A stretch of DNA of 64,000 bases from Methylosinus sp. C49 (GTDB lineage Bacteria; Pseudomonadota; Alphaproteobacteria; Rhizobiales; Beijerinckiaceae): contig NZ_AP022332.1 of the NCBI RefSeq assembly GCF_009936375.1, forward strand, positions 3,256,501-3,320,500, in the 5' to 3' direction. Shown in pieces: positions 1 through 8,727 of the stretch. The translations under genes and the position numbers were made by a program. Numbering within the stretch: the first letter of the stretch is position 1; each line of letters starts with the position of its first letter. Below the pieces are notes generated by a model. The model did not search any database and was not told the origin of the DNA. It saw only the letters and a list, made by a program, of their open reading frames with translations.

Positions 1-296
1 TCCGGCGTCACGCCGACGCGCGCGTCGATCATGAAGAGAATGGCGTCGGCGGTCTCGATCGCCGCCTCGGTCTGCGCGCGCATGCGCCCTTCCAGCGTGG
101 CGGAGGCGCCTTCCTCGAGGCCGGCCGTGTCGATGATGGTGAAGCGCAGATCGGCGAGGCGCGCCTCGCCCTCGCGGCGGTCGCGCGTCACGCCGGGCCG
201 ATCGTCGACGAGCGCGAGCTTCTTGCCGACGAGCCGATTGAACAGAGTCGACTTGCCGACATTCGGCCGGCCGATGATGGCGAGCGTGAAGGACAT
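1..296 (-). CDS. der: GTPase Der (EngA), N-terminal part, cut by window edge
   Basis: Der is a double-domain GTPase that acts in assembly of the 50S ribosomal subunit. About 98 codons are present. The visible N terminus carries the G1 P-loop GRPNVGKS (residues 9-16), a switch-I segment GVTRDR and the G3 motif DTAGLEE of the first G domain. The second G domain and the KH-like domain lie beyond base 1. The start is the ATG at 294-296, which gives the usual [16 protein letters not shown] beginning. It lies 50 bp downstream of the YfgM-like gene on the same strand, so co-transcription is likely. Confidence 0.95.
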   Translation of the reverse strand, partial: MSFTLAIIGRPNVGKSTLFNRLVGKKLALVDDRPGVTRDRREGEARLADLRFTIIDTAGLEEGASATLEGRMRAQTEAAIETADAILFMIDARVGVTP

Positions 297-346
297 TGTG
301 GCCCTTTGGTCCAACGTCGCGGCGACGTCGCCTGTGAGGCTCGCGC

Positions 347-1054
347 TTACTTGGCGGGAGCGGGTGCGGGTGCGGCCGGCTCTTTGGCCGCCGGCGGAGG
401 CGCGGAGCCGCGCGCGGCGTCCAGCAGCGCCTTATAGGCGCCGGCGCGCTGGCGCATGGCGTGCGGAGCCTCCTGATCGTTGAGGATGAGCTTGAAGACG
501 CGCTCGGCCTCGTCGAAATCGCTGTCCTGCAGCGCGTCGAGCCCGATGAGCTCCTGCGCCGTGTAGCGGAGCGGGCCATTGGCGGTGACGAGCTCGCCGA
601 GCCGATCCGCCATCTTCTGGCGGTCGCCCTGCTCGAGCAGCAGCACGCCGGCGCGCAGCTTGGCGACCTGCTGGGTCAGCCTGTCGACGCCCTTGTCCTC
701 GGCGATGGCGTCGAAGGCGGCGACGGCCTTGGCCTTGTCGGTCTTGGCCAGCCCCTCGGCCGCGCGCATGCGCGCCAGAGTGGCGTAGCCCCGCGGCGAA
801 TCCTTGGCCAGCGCCTCGAAGGCGGCGACCGCCTCGGCGTCCTTGCCGTCGGTCGCCAGAGCGGCGGCCGCGTCGTAGCGCAGATTGGCGGCCTCGGCCG
901 TTTTCAAGCGATTGGTTTCGAAGAAGCTGTAGACGCCCGTCGCGACGACGACCAGAAACGCGCCGACAAACACCGGCGTCTGATAGCGCTTCCAGAGGTT
1001 GGCCGCCTTGTCCCGGCGGACGTCTTCGTCGACCTCGTGGAAAATGTCGGACAT
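347..1054 (-). CDS. YfgM-like TPR protein anchored in the inner membrane
   Basis: About 235 residues: a short cytoplasmic N terminus ([16 protein letters not shown]), one hydrophobic segment near residues 25-45 and a periplasmic helical TPR-like domain, ending in an Ala/Pro-rich tail. This is the architecture of YfgM-type SecYEG-associated proteins. In enterobacteria yfgM, bamB and der are neighbours; here der follows directly and no bamB lies between. The ATG at 1054 was chosen because the 19 upstream in-frame residues are Ala/Gly-rich and unlike the family, while MSDIF matches alphaproteobacterial members. Family assignment is good; the exact partner in this organism is inferred. Confidence 0.8.
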   Translation of the reverse strand: MSDIFHEVDEDVRRDKAANLWKRYQTPVFVGAFLVVVATGVYSFFETNRLKTAEAANLRYDAAAALATDGKDAEAVAAFEALAKDSPRGYATLARMRAAEGLAKTDKAKAVAAFDAIAEDKGVDRLTQQVAKLRAGVLLLEQGDRQKMADRLGELVTANGPLRYTAQELIGLDALQDSDFDEAERVFKLILNDQEAPHAMRQRAGAYKALLDAARGSAPPPAAKEPAAPAPAPAK

Positions 1055-1247
1055 GACCGCTCCTGTCGCGTGGGCGCCGGAGGTTCCGGGCGCGGAGGCC
1101 GCTGTTAGCATGCGCGCGCACGCAAGGCCAGTTCCCCCGGCGTCGCCCGCGCCGAAGCCGGCTTCGCCATGGCCATGGGGCGCCGCGGGAAAATCGCCGA
1201 AGATCGATATAGCGCGGCGCCCGCTCGAGGGGGCTGTCGGCGCGCCT

Positions 1248-1276
1248 GATCCAGAGCCGGCCTGCGGCTCTGGATC
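1248..1276 (-). terminator. 12-bp perfect hairpin downstream of the ferredoxin gene
   Basis: GATCCAGAGCCG (1248-1259) and its exact complement (1265-1276) are separated by 5 bases, 20 bp past the ferredoxin stop. There is no T tract on either side, so it could be a weak or Rho-assisted terminator or an RNA 3'-end stabiliser. Confidence 0.5.
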
Positions 1277-1295
1277 GAAAGCGCTCAGGCTAGCG

Positions 1296-1661
1296 TCAAG
1301 CGCCGCCGGGCTCTCCGGTGAATTTCACCAATATGTCCTGGTCGCGCACCACATATTGGCAGGCGAGCCGATATTTGGGCGGAATATCGTCGACCACCGC
1401 GCGGGAAATCTCCTCCGCTGTGATCTTGCCCATGGATTTGAGCTGCGCCTTCTCCTTCTCGGTGAGCGTCGCGCCCATGGTCTTGTCGTCGAGCGGCGTC
1501 ACCTCGATGAGGCAGGAGCCGCATTCGCCGTCCTTGCAATCATGTGGAATAGGAATCTTATTCGCCTCGGCGACGGCGAGTATCGTGTGCGTGTCGCCGG
1601 CGACCGCATAGACCGTCACATTTTTATGGAGAAGAGGGGTGGAGAAGGTGACATCGGGCAT
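1296..1661 (-). CDS. [2Fe-2S] ferredoxin
   Basis: A 121-residue electron-transfer protein. The ligands of a plant/vertebrate-type [2Fe-2S] cluster are visible: Cys42, Cys47 and Cys50 in HDCKDGECGSC, and a distal Cys101 in RLACQY. Between them is a charged insertion (LTEKEKAQLKS, EEISRAVVDD) typical of ferredoxins found in diazotrophs and methylotrophs. The start MPDVTFS is preceded by a purine-rich AGGGAGG stretch. It sits alone between the YfgM-like gene and the YjfC-like operon, so its redox partner cannot be read from context. Confidence 0.88.
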   Translation of the reverse strand: MPDVTFSTPLLHKNVTVYAVAGDTHTILAVAEANKIPIPHDCKDGECGSCLIEVTPLDDKTMGATLTEKEKAQLKSMGKITAEEISRAVVDDIPPKYRLACQYVVRDQDILVKFTGEPGGA

Positions 1662-1720
1662 GGCCGTCCTCCCTTATTTTTTATTTGCAGGGAAGAGCGT
1701 ACGCCCCGACTCATTATGCG

Positions 1721-2875
1721 TCAATCGATGATCGCATGCGGCAAAAAGCGCGAGCGATCCGTCGTCACCAATGACGCATCCTCACGCACGCCCATGCCCG
1801 CCGGCTCGCCGCCGACGAGCCAGCAGCCGAGCACGGGATAACGTCCGTCGAAGCTCGGCAACGCGCATAATTGCTGGCGCATGAAGCCTTCGCCGCCATA
1901 GTCGCCACCCGTGCGCGCGAGCAGAGTCTCGCCGTCGTAGAGCGCGACATTGGCGCCCTCGCGCGAGTAGAGCGGCTTGCGCGCATATCGCGTCAAAGAC
2001 GCGGCGCGCGCGTCATCCTCGAAGAAACAGGGCAGAAGATTGGGATGGCCAGGCGCGGCCTCCCACAAATAGGCGAGAAATCCCTTGCTCGACGCGATCG
2101 CTTTCCATGGCGGCTCGACGAAACGCGTCGCGCCCATCGCCGCCGATTTGCCGAAAGCGTCGGCGAACATCCATTCCCAGGGATAGAGCTTGAACATTCG
2201 CTCCACGCGCCGCCCCAGCCGATCGACGAACCTCTCGCCTGCGAGGCCGATGTCGCGCATGTCGATGCGCGCGGTCCAGGAGCCGGCCTGCGTCGCGCAA
2301 TCGGCGAGATAAGCGACATTGCCGCGATCCTCGACGCTCTGCGTCAAGCAGGCGAAATGCACAGGAGCGCCGCCCGCGATCTCGCGCCAGCGCGCGATCA
2401 GGCGATCATGCAGCGAATTGAACTGATCCGCGCCTTCCGGCAAATGGCCGCGCGCGATCATCTGCTCGAGCCAGAACCATTGCACGACGGAGGATTCGAA
2501 CAGACTCGTCGGCGTGTCGGCGTTATATTCGAGCAGCTTCGGCGGGCCTTCGCCGGAATAGGAAAAGTCGAAACGCCCATAGAGCGAAGGATCGCGGCGC
2601 GCATGACTCTCGGCAATGAGCCCCCATGCGTGACGCGGAATGCGCAGACGCTCGAGCGCCTGCTCGTCTTTCACAATGCGCGCGACGACATGCTCGCTGA
2701 GCGCGGAAAGATCGGCCGTCGCTTTCTCGAGATCGTCCTCGATCTCGCGCAGGGAGAAAACATAGCGCGCGCTCTCGTCCCAATAGGGCTCGCCATCGGG
2801 CTGTGCGTATTGAAAGCCGATTTTGCGCGCCTCCTCGGCGAAGTCCGGCCGCGGCGGCGAAAGCTCGCGCCTCAT
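1721..2875 (-). CDS. glutathionylspermidine synthase family ATP-grasp protein (YjfC/YgiC-like)
   Basis: 384 residues matching the C-terminal ATP-grasp synthetase domain of glutathionylspermidine synthase, without the amidase domain. Recognisable stretches are LLEYNADTPTSLFESS near residue 115, WEWMFADAFGKSA and the C-terminal Gly-rich region RTGGDYGGEGFMRQQ. Stand-alone YgiC/YjfC proteins keep the fold, but their substrates are not known and they should not be assumed to make glutathionylspermidine. The start overlaps the stop of the upstream Gly/Ser-rich gene by 4 bp (ATGA), so the two are probably translationally coupled. The order DUF350 - small Gly/Ser-rich protein - ATP-grasp mirrors E. 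coli yjfL-yjfM-yjfC. Confidence 0.85.
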   Translation of the reverse strand: MRRELSPPRPDFAEEARKIGFQYAQPDGEPYWDESARYVFSLREIEDDLEKATADLSALSEHVVARIVKDEQALERLRIPRHAWGLIAESHARRDPSLYGRFDFSYSGEGPPKLLEYNADTPTSLFESSVVQWFWLEQMIARGHLPEGADQFNSLHDRLIARWREIAGGAPVHFACLTQSVEDRGNVAYLADCATQAGSWTARIDMRDIGLAGERFVDRLGRRVERMFKLYPWEWMFADAFGKSAAMGATRFVEPPWKAIASSKGFLAYLWEAAPGHPNLLPCFFEDDARAASLTRYARKPLYSREGANVALYDGETLLARTGGDYGGEGFMRQQLCALPSFDGRYPVLGCWLVGGEPAGMGVREDASLVTTDRSRFLPHAIID

Positions 2876-3315
2876 GAGCCGCCGCCGCCATGGCCGGCGG
2901 CGCCGAAGCCGCCGAAGGAAACGGCATGGCCGGAAGACGCCGCGCCCGCATGTCCTGACGAGCTCTCGCCCGAAGAGGAATGGCCGCCGGAGCCGCCATG
3001 GCTATGCGACTGGCGGCATTCCTCCTGCCGCTCCCAGTTGGCGTCCTCGGCGCAGTCGCGTCCATGCGCATATTCGATCGCCCCATAAGCAATCGACAGC
3101 GAGCCGGCGGCAATCGCCGCGACGGTGTGCGCATATTCGATCGTCGCGTAGGTCCCGATCGACAGCGAGCCGACGGCGATCGCCGCAATGGCGATTGTGC
3201 GCTTGCGGCTCCCGAAAGGCCCGCTCGGGCCGCCGGGGAGCCCCTCGGGCGCATGGGTGACGACGGGCGGCGCCAGCCCACGGCGACCGAACTCCTTGCG
3301 CGGCGGCTCGGCCAT
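2872..3315 (-). CDS. small Gly/Ser/His-rich single-pass membrane protein (YjfM-position)
   Basis: 147 residues. A basic N terminus (MAEPPRKEFGRRGLAPP) is followed by two alternating hydrophobic/Ala-rich segments around residues 50-85. Then comes a Cys-containing stretch (GRDCAEDANWERQEECRQ) and a low-complexity tail rich in Gly, Ser and His ending GHGGGGS. It sits where E. coli has yjfM/ygiB (DUF1190), but sequence similarity to that family is not obvious by eye. Gene 3807-4250 ends in a very similar GGFG...GGS tail and shares the charged-head/membrane/Cys/Gly-tail layout, so the two look like paralogues. The ATG at 3315 was preferred because the longer frame runs into the coding part of the upstream gene. 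Confidence 0.7.
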   Translation of the reverse strand: MAEPPRKEFGRRGLAPPVVTHAPEGLPGGPSGPFGSRKRTIAIAAIAVGSLSIGTYATIEYAHTVAAIAAGSLSIAYGAIEYAHGRDCAEDANWERQEECRQSHSHGGSGGHSSSGESSSGHAGAASSGHAVSFGGFGAAGHGGGGS

Positions 3316-3320
3316 GGCTC

Positions 3321-3728
3321 TCACGGACTCATGCAGGCGGCGCTGAGCACGCCGGCGGAAATGGAAACCGCGCCGAGCCACACCGCCGCGGCGATGGCGT
3401 TCTGCTCGATCGCCTGCGAAAGGCCCGGATGCGCGAGCCGCGCGAGAAGATAAGCGATGATCTGCGTGGCGAAAGCGACAAAGCCCCAAATGATGAATTC
3501 GAGCGCCGATTGTGTATTATGCACCGCGCCGGCGAGCGCGATGGCGAAGCCGATGAGGCTGCCGCCGAAGGCGATGGCGGCGGAGGCGTTGTGCTCCTCG
3601 ACGATGAGGTCGAATTCGCAATGCGGCGTCAAGCGCGTGTAGACGACGCAGAATGCGGCGCAATAGGCGATGGCCCCGAGAAAATAAGCCGCAAAGGACA
3701 GAAGGCCGGATGCGAGATCTGCTGGCAA
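3321..3728 (-). CDS. DUF350 family membrane protein (YjfL-like)
   Basis: 135 residues with four predicted membrane segments (about 10-30, 50-70, 78-98, 110-132). This matches the DUF350 arrangement of paired hydrophobic helices with a conserved acidic/Asn position after helix 1 (FDLIVEEHNASAA). The stop lies 5 bp before the next start, so it is the first gene of a three-gene unit with the Gly/Ser-rich protein and the ATP-grasp enzyme. The molecular role of DUF350 proteins is not established. Confidence 0.8.
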   Translation of the reverse strand: MPADLASGLLSFAAYFLGAIAYCAAFCVVYTRLTPHCEFDLIVEEHNASAAIAFGGSLIGFAIALAGAVHNTQSALEFIIWGFVAFATQIIAYLLARLAHPGLSQAIEQNAIAAAVWLGAVSISAGVLSAACMSP

Positions 3729-3806
3729 AGTCGATCCTCTCGTAAAAATTGCGAAGAGGTTAGCAAAGCGGATGAACGAAAGATAGAAGCGCCGCGAGAC
3801 GCAGTC

Positions 3807-4250
3807 TCACGAGCCGCCCGCGTGAAAGCCGCCGCTTTCGCCGAATCCGCCGTAATAGGCGTGATAGCCCGACAAACTGCCGCCCCCACCTCCGCCGCCT
3901 CCGCCTCCGCCACCACCTCCCGGGTCGCTGCCGCGTTCGCAATCGCGCCGCGGATCGGCTGCGCATATTTGACGATCGACGATCTGCGCCAGCGCGAAAA
4001 TTCCGATCGAGATCGCGCCGAGCGCGATCAGCGCGATGGCGAGCGGCCACGCTTGCTCTGACGGCAGATGCAGAGATTCGCCGACGGGCGCCTCTAGGCG
4101 AGGCGGCGGGGCCGGGCGCGGTCCGAGGCCGTGACCATAGATCGCTATGCCTTTGCGTTCGACGCGAAGCGATCGCTTGCGCGGGCTCTCCGCGCGTCTC
4201 GGCCCCAGACCGTGGCCGAAAAATTCGATGCCAGGCTCTTCCTCCGCCAT
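3807..4250 (-). CDS. membrane protein with poly-Gly tail, paralogue of the 2872-3315 product
   Basis: 147 residues. The N terminus holds two copies of a short motif (FFGHGLGPR near residue 10, IYGHGLGPR near residue 37). One transmembrane helix follows at about 68-90. Then comes a short segment with two cysteines (ICAADPRRDCERG), a run of 14 glycines and a tail SGYHAYYGGFGESGGFHAGGS. Layout and tail resemble the Gly/Ser-rich protein two genes downstream. The Gly run is encoded by slippage-prone cc(g/t)cc repeats at about 3885-3920, so its length may vary between strains. It lies 78 bp upstream of the DUF350 gene and may start the operon. Function unknown. Confidence 0.68.
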   Translation of the reverse strand: MAEEEPGIEFFGHGLGPRRAESPRKRSLRVERKGIAIYGHGLGPRPAPPPRLEAPVGESLHLPSEQAWPLAIALIALGAISIGIFALAQIVDRQICAADPRRDCERGSDPGGGGGGGGGGGGGGSLSGYHAYYGGFGESGGFHAGGS

Positions 4251-4415
4251 GTCTCATCGACCGTGGGGAAATGCGATGCAATGAAACAGCGCCGACGCTA
4301 TGACGCCTCCGATGACAAATCCCGAGCGCAAAGTCGCACCTTTCGAAAATAGATACGCAAACATATCGAGAGACCGCGAAGAAAGATAGGCTCGCGCGAC
4401 CGACCGCGGTCTCCG

Positions 4416-4877
4416 TCAAAACACCCCCGCCTCCAGCCCCGCGGCCATCGCCATGCCGAGCTCGCGGCACGCCTCGACGAACTCCTCCCGCCAAGGCCCG
4501 CGAAAAATCAGCGGCTCCTGCGCCGCGCGCCAGCGCAGCCCGGTTGCGACCGTCTCGACGCTGCGCCGCGCGCCGGCGCCGTCGTTTCCGGCGCGAATAT
4601 AGAGCGCATAGGGACGGCCCTGCATGCGCTCGAGACAGGGATAATAGCTGCGGTCGAAGAAATCCTTCAGCGCGCCGCTCATATAGCCGAGATTTTCGGT
4701 CGTTCCCACAATGAGCGCATCGGCGGCGAGCGCATCCGCCGGCGTCGCCTCCAGCGGCGCGCGCGTCACGATCTCGACGCCGGCGATCTCGCGCGCGCCG
4801 GCTAGGACCGCCTCGCGCAGACGCTCTGTATTGGGCGAAGGCGCATGGGCGAGGATGAGAAGGCGCTTGGCGGTCAT
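4416..4877 (-). CDS. flavodoxin-like/NAD(P)H-dependent FMN reductase family protein
   Basis: 153 residues with a flavodoxin fold: beta1 MTAKRLLILAHAP followed by the phosphate-binding loop SPNTERLREA, then ALIVGTTENLGYMSGALKDF, which is the loop that stacks on FMN in this family. Probable role is electron transfer or quinone/nitro reduction; the substrate cannot be told. The ATG at 4877 gives a normal family length; the reading frame is open far upstream but only in sequence antisense to lnt. The gene is transcribed divergently from lnt. Confidence 0.8.
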   Translation of the reverse strand: MTAKRLLILAHAPSPNTERLREAVLAGAREIAGVEIVTRAPLEATPADALAADALIVGTTENLGYMSGALKDFFDRSYYPCLERMQGRPYALYIRAGNDGAGARRSVETVATGLRWRAAQEPLIFRGPWREEFVEACRELGMAMAAGLEAGVF

Positions 4878-5087
4878 CGGGCGAGTTCGTCTCTCGATTC
4901 GTCTCTCGCGGCCGTCGCCGCGTGCGCCGCCGCACAGCGCGGCCAGTAACAAAAATGATAGCGATTCTCGTAAATAGCGCGAGCGATCACAATTCGATCC
5001 CATTGAGATGCGAGAGCCGTTTTCGAGCGGCGCTAGGGCGTGGCCGTTGGACGGGATAAAGTCGTTACGCCAATACGAATCGAACGG

Positions 5088-6776
5088 ATGCACATGGCGC
5101 AACAATTTCTTACTCGATCCTTCGCCGATGGAGCGCGGCAGGGGCCGACGCTTCCACAGCGCATCATCCTCGCCGAGGGCTGGACGCGCCGCGCCATCGC
5201 CTTTGCGGCGGGCGCCGTGGGCGCGCTGGCGCTGGCTCCCCTCGATCTCGCCCCGGCCATGCTCGTGACCATGTGCGTCTCTGTGTGGCTGCTCGACGGC
5301 TCGGCCTCCGCGCGCGGCGCCGGCGGCCTCTCCTATCTCGCCGGCTCCATGCGCCGCGCGGCCGGCGCTGGGTGGTGGCTCGGCTTCGGCTATTTTCTCG
5401 CAGGGCTGTGGTGGCTCGGCGCAGCCATGCTGGTGGAGCCGGATCAATTCGCCTGGGCGCTGCCGCTGGCCGTCATCGGCGCGCCGGCCGTCCTCGCGCT
5501 GTTTCCGGCGCTGGGCTTCGCGCTCGCGCGGGCGTTGTGGTCGGGCGGCTCGGCGCGCATTTTCGCGCTCGCGGCGGGGCTCGGCGCCTCGGAATTTCTG
5601 CGCGGCTACATCCTCACCGGCTTTCCCTGGAATGATTTCGGCATGGCGCTCGCCGCCATTCCCTTTCTCGATCAGACCGCCTCCATCGTCGGACTGCACG
5701 GGCTCGATATCCTCGCGGTCATTCTGTTCGCCGCGCCCGCGACGCTCATCGACGGCCCGCGGCGCCTCACGCCGGCTGTCATCGTCGCGCTCGTCCTTTC
5801 CATCGGCATGGCGAGCTATGGCGCGCTGCGGCTCGGCGCCGGCAAGACGGAATATGTCGAGGGCGTCAAATTGCGGCTGATGCAGCCCAATCTCCCGCAG
5901 GACGCGAAATTCAAGCCCGAGAACGGCCCGGCGATCGTGAGCCGCTACCTCGAACTCTCCGATCGCGCCGTCGCGCCCGGCCGCTCCGGCGTCGCCGACG
6001 CGACGCATCTGATCTGGCCGGAATCGGCCTTCCCCTTCATCCTCTCGCGCGATCCAGAGGCGCTGGCGCGCATCGCCGCGACCATGCGCGGGGCCGTGCT
6101 GCTGACCGGCGCGGCGCGCGTGGAGGAGGATACGCGACGAGAGGACGGCAAGCGCCACACAAAGATCTTCAATTCGATCCTCGCCGTTCAGGGCGGCCGC
6201 ATCGTCGCCGCCTATGACAAGACGCATCTCGTGCCCTTTGGCGAATATCTGCCACTCTCCAAGCTGCTCGCGCCGCTCGGCGTCTCGCAGCTGGTTCCCG
6301 GAACATGGGACGAAGGAACCGGGCCGCGACGGCTCGCCGCGCCGGGATTGCCGCTCGCCGCGCCCCTCGTCTGCTACGAGGCGATCTTCCCCGGGGAGAC
6401 GGTCGAGCCCGCAGGCGAGCGGCCGCAATGGCTGCTGAATGTGACCAATGACGGCTGGTTCGGCATGACCAGCGGACCCTATCAGCATTTCGCCCAGGCG
6501 CGTCTGCGCAGCATAGAGGAAGGGCTGCCGCTAGCGCGCGTCGCCAACACCGGCGTTTCCGCGGTCGTCGATCCTTATGGCCGCGTTCTCCACCGCCTGC
6601 CGCTCGGCGTCGATGGCGTCATCGATGCGCGCCTGCCGCGCGCGGCCGATGCGCCGCCCTTTGCCGCCCATCCTTTTCGCTGGACTTCAACGCTTTGGTT
6701 CTTCACAATAATTTTCGCCCTGTTCGGACGCTTTCGCGGCCTCGCGGGTTCGACTTCCGGTCGTGCGACCGGGTGA
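5088..6776 (+). CDS. lnt: apolipoprotein N-acyltransferase
   Basis: Inner-membrane enzyme that N-acylates the N-terminal cysteine of apolipoproteins, the last step of lipoprotein maturation. About 560 residues: an N-terminal block of membrane helices (visible to about residue 260), then a periplasmic nitrilase-like domain, then a final membrane helix (WTSTLWFFTIIFALFG). The catalytic triad is in place: Glu in WPESAFPF, Lys in YDKTHLVPFGEY, Cys in LVCYEAIFPGE. The ATG at 5088 was chosen; an upstream in-frame GTG at 5040 and an ATG at 5094 are alternatives, and none has a strong Shine-Dalgarno. It is followed by the PraR-like regulator and metK, a conserved rhizobial order. Confidence 0.93.
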   Translation: MHMAQQFLTRSFADGARQGPTLPQRIILAEGWTRRAIAFAAGAVGALALAPLDLAPAMLVTMCVSVWLLDGSASARGAGGLSYLAGSMRRAAGAGWWLGFGYFLAGLWWLGAAMLVEPDQFAWALPLAVIGAPAVLALFPALGFALARALWSGGSARIFALAAGLGASEFLRGYILTGFPWNDFGMALAAIPFLDQTASIVGLHGLDILAVILFAAPATLIDGPRRLTPAVIVALVLSIGMASYGALRLGAGKTEYVEGVKLRLMQPNLPQDAKFKPENGPAIVSRYLELSDRAVAPGRSGVADATHLIWPESAFPFILSRDPEALARIAATMRGAVLLTGAARVEEDTRREDGKRHTKIFNSILAVQGGRIVAAYDKTHLVPFGEYLPLSKLLAPLGVSQLVPGTWDEGTGPRRLAAPGLPLAAPLVCYEAIFPGETVEPAGERPQWLLNVTNDGWFGMTSGPYQHFAQARLRSIEEGLPLARVANTGVSAVVDPYGRVLHRLPLGVDGVIDARLPRAADAPPFAAHPFRWTSTLWFFTIIFALFGRFRGLAGSTSGRATG

Positions 6777-6876
6777 CGACACGCTTCTCGACACGATGGC
6801 GAGCACCTCCGCGCCAGCGATCGAAAGGGCGAAGTCCACTTGTAGATCAGCCTCTTCGAACAAAAGGCGGTAGCTG

Positions 6877-6903
6877 ATGAGCAAAAGGAAGCATTCGCAG
6901 TGA
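6877..6903 (+). other. possible 8-codon leader ORF coupled to the HTH gene
   Basis: ATG at 6877 opens an 8-codon frame (MSKRKHSQ) whose TGA overlaps the GTG start of the HTH regulator (GTGA at 6900-6903). Its own RBS is weak, while AAAGGAAG inside it serves the downstream gene. It may be chance or a coupling device. Confidence 0.3.
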
Positions 6904-7343
6904 AGAAAGCGCCCGATCCGATCGACAAGCATGTCGGAAGTCGCGTGCGCATGCAACGCATCCTGATGAAGATGAGTCAGGAGAAGCTCGGCGAGGCGCT
7001 CGGCCTCACATTCCAACAAGTGCAGAAGTATGAGAAAGGCACAAACCGCATAGGCGCCAGCCGGTTGCAGCAGATTTCCAAAACGCTGAACGTGCCGCCC
7101 TCCTTCTTCTTCGAGGGCGCCCCCAACGCCCAGCCCGCCACCGGCGACAGCCTCGCGGAGGAATCCTCCTCGCAATATGTCGTCGATTTCCTCTCGACGG
7201 CGGAAGGCCTGCATCTCAATCGCGCCTTCGCCCGCATCAAGGACCCCAAGGTGCGCAAGCGCGTCATCGACCTCATCTCGACGCTGGCCGAGCAGGAGGA
7301 CGTCGCGCGGGAGGCGGACATGGGCGATGCGGCCGACAAATAG
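6900..7343 (+). CDS. XRE-family HTH regulator, PraR/PhrR-like
   Basis: 147 residues. An N-terminal Cro/C1-type HTH occupies about residues 12-66 ([20 protein letters not shown]). A linker and a C-terminal helical region with [17 protein letters not shown] follow. This matches the alphaproteobacterial regulator usually placed between lnt and metK, known in rhizobia as PraR/PhrR and linked there to quorum sensing, biofilm and acid response. The start is GTG, with an AAAGGAAG ribosome-binding site about 9 bases upstream. The target genes in this organism are not visible. Confidence 0.85.
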   Translation: MKKAPDPIDKHVGSRVRMQRILMKMSQEKLGEALGLTFQQVQKYEKGTNRIGASRLQQISKTLNVPPSFFFEGAPNAQPATGDSLAEESSSQYVVDFLSTAEGLHLNRAFARIKDPKVRKRVIDLISTLAEQEDVAREADMGDAADK

Positions 7344-7402
7344 GCCGAGGCTCGGCTCACCCCGCCAGAGTTCTCTATAAAGAACATATCGGCACAAACG
7401 GC

Positions 7403-7471
7403 TTGACGAAACGAACGACGCCTGTACTGATTTGGGCGAATGGAGAGGTCTGTCCGCCGGAAATCGGCGGA
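7403..7471 (+). promoter_or_regulatory. candidate sigma-70 promoter and leader hairpin of metK
   Basis: TTGACG (7403-7408) and TACTGA (7425-7430) are separated by 16 bp. The presumed transcript then contains a 7-bp hairpin, TCCGCCG/CGGCGGA (7453-7459/7465-7471), ahead of a purine-rich RBS. I do not recognise a SAM-II, SAM-V or SAM/SAH riboswitch core. Confidence 0.4.
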
Positions 7472-7495
7472 GCGGCGATTGGACGGAGATTGGAT

Positions 7496-8686
7496 GTGAC
7501 GCGACAGAACTATCTTTTCACCAGCGAGTCGGTTTCGGAAGGCCATCCCGATAAGGTCTGCGACCGCATTTCCGACGAGATCGTCGATCTGTTTTTTCGC
7601 GAGGGCGCCAAATTCGGCGTCGACCCCTATCAGATCCGCGTCGCCGCGGAGACGCTCGCCACCACCAATCGCGTCGTGATCGCCGGCGAGGTGCGCGGCC
7701 CCGCCATTCCCAAGGAGCAGATCGTCGACGTCGCCCGCAAAGCGATCAAGTCCATCGGCTATGAGCAGGCCGGCTTCCATTGGCAGAACGCCGATGTCGA
7801 GGTGCTGCTGCACGCCCAGTCCGCCGATATCGCGCAAGGCGTCGACGCCGCCGGCAATAAGGACGAGGGCGCGGGCGATCAGGGCATCATGTTCGGCTAC
7901 GCCGTGCGCGAGACGCCCGATCTGCTGCCGGCGCCGATCTATTACGCCCATAAGATTCTCGAGAAGCTCGCCCACGCCCGCCACACCGGCAAGGAGAAGG
8001 GCCTCGGCCCGGACGCCAAGAGCCAGGTCACGCTGCGCTATGAGAACGGCAAGCCGGTCGAGGCCACGCAGATCGTGCTCTCGCATCAGCACACCGACGA
8101 GAATCTGACTCCGCAGGACGTTCGCGCCATCGTCGAGCCCTATATCCTCGAGGCGCTGCCCGCGGGCTTCGTCACCAAGGAAACGGTTTGGCACGTCAAT
8201 CCGACCGGCAAGTTCCACATCGGCGGCCCGGACGGCGACGCCGGCCTCACCGGCCGCAAGATCATCGTGGACACCTATGGCGGAGCGGCTCCGCATGGCG
8301 GCGGCGCCTTCTCCGGCAAGGACCCGACCAAGGTGGACCGCTCGGCCGCCTACGCCGCCCGCTATCTGGCCAAGAACATCGTGGCCGCCGGCCTCGCCGA
8401 TCGCGCGACGTTGCAGCTCTCCTACGCCATCGGCGTAGCCGAGCCGCTGTCGATCTATGTCGATCTGCACGGCACCGGCCAGGTTCCCGAGGACAAGCTC
8501 GAGGCCATTCTGCCGCAGATCATCCGCCTGTCGCCGCGCGGCATTCGCGAGCATCTGCAGCTCAACAAGCCGATCTACGCCCGCACCTCGGCCTATGGCC
8601 ATTTCGGCCGCACGCCGGACGAGGAAGGCGGCTTCTCTTGGGAGCGCACCGATCTCGTCGACGCGCTGAAGGCGCAGTTCTCCTGA
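7496..8686 (+). CDS. metK: S-adenosylmethionine synthetase
   Basis: Makes S-adenosylmethionine from methionine and ATP in the cytoplasm. 396 residues from the GTG at 7496 ([20 protein letters not shown]), a typical family start preceded by GGAGATTGG. Signature motifs are GHPDKVCD near the N terminus, [12 protein letters not shown] around residue 120 and the P-loop-like [19 protein letters not shown] around residue 265. A TTG further upstream (7403) keeps the frame open but lies in the presumed -35 region. trmB, whose product consumes SAM, follows 41 bp downstream. Confidence 0.97.
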   Translation: MTRQNYLFTSESVSEGHPDKVCDRISDEIVDLFFREGAKFGVDPYQIRVAAETLATTNRVVIAGEVRGPAIPKEQIVDVARKAIKSIGYEQAGFHWQNADVEVLLHAQSADIAQGVDAAGNKDEGAGDQGIMFGYAVRETPDLLPAPIYYAHKILEKLAHARHTGKEKGLGPDAKSQVTLRYENGKPVEATQIVLSHQHTDENLTPQDVRAIVEPYILEALPAGFVTKETVWHVNPTGKFHIGGPDGDAGLTGRKIIVDTYGGAAPHGGGAFSGKDPTKVDRSAAYAARYLAKNIVAAGLADRATLQLSYAIGVAEPLSIYVDLHGTGQVPEDKLEAILPQIIRLSPRGIREHLQLNKPIYARTSAYGHFGRTPDEEGGFSWERTDLVDALKAQFS

Positions 8687-8727
8687 CGCAGGCGATTTCC
8701 GGCGACGAAGACGCCCGAGACGAAGCC

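Noticed and set aside
4878-6488. Long minus-strand frame antisense to lnt
   Set aside because: It is the shadow of lnt; only the 153-residue flavodoxin part at its end is supported.
7344-7495. SAM-responsive riboswitch ahead of metK
   Set aside because: Only a simple 7-bp hairpin is visible; the conserved cores of SAM-II, SAM-V and SAM/SAH riboswitches could not be found.
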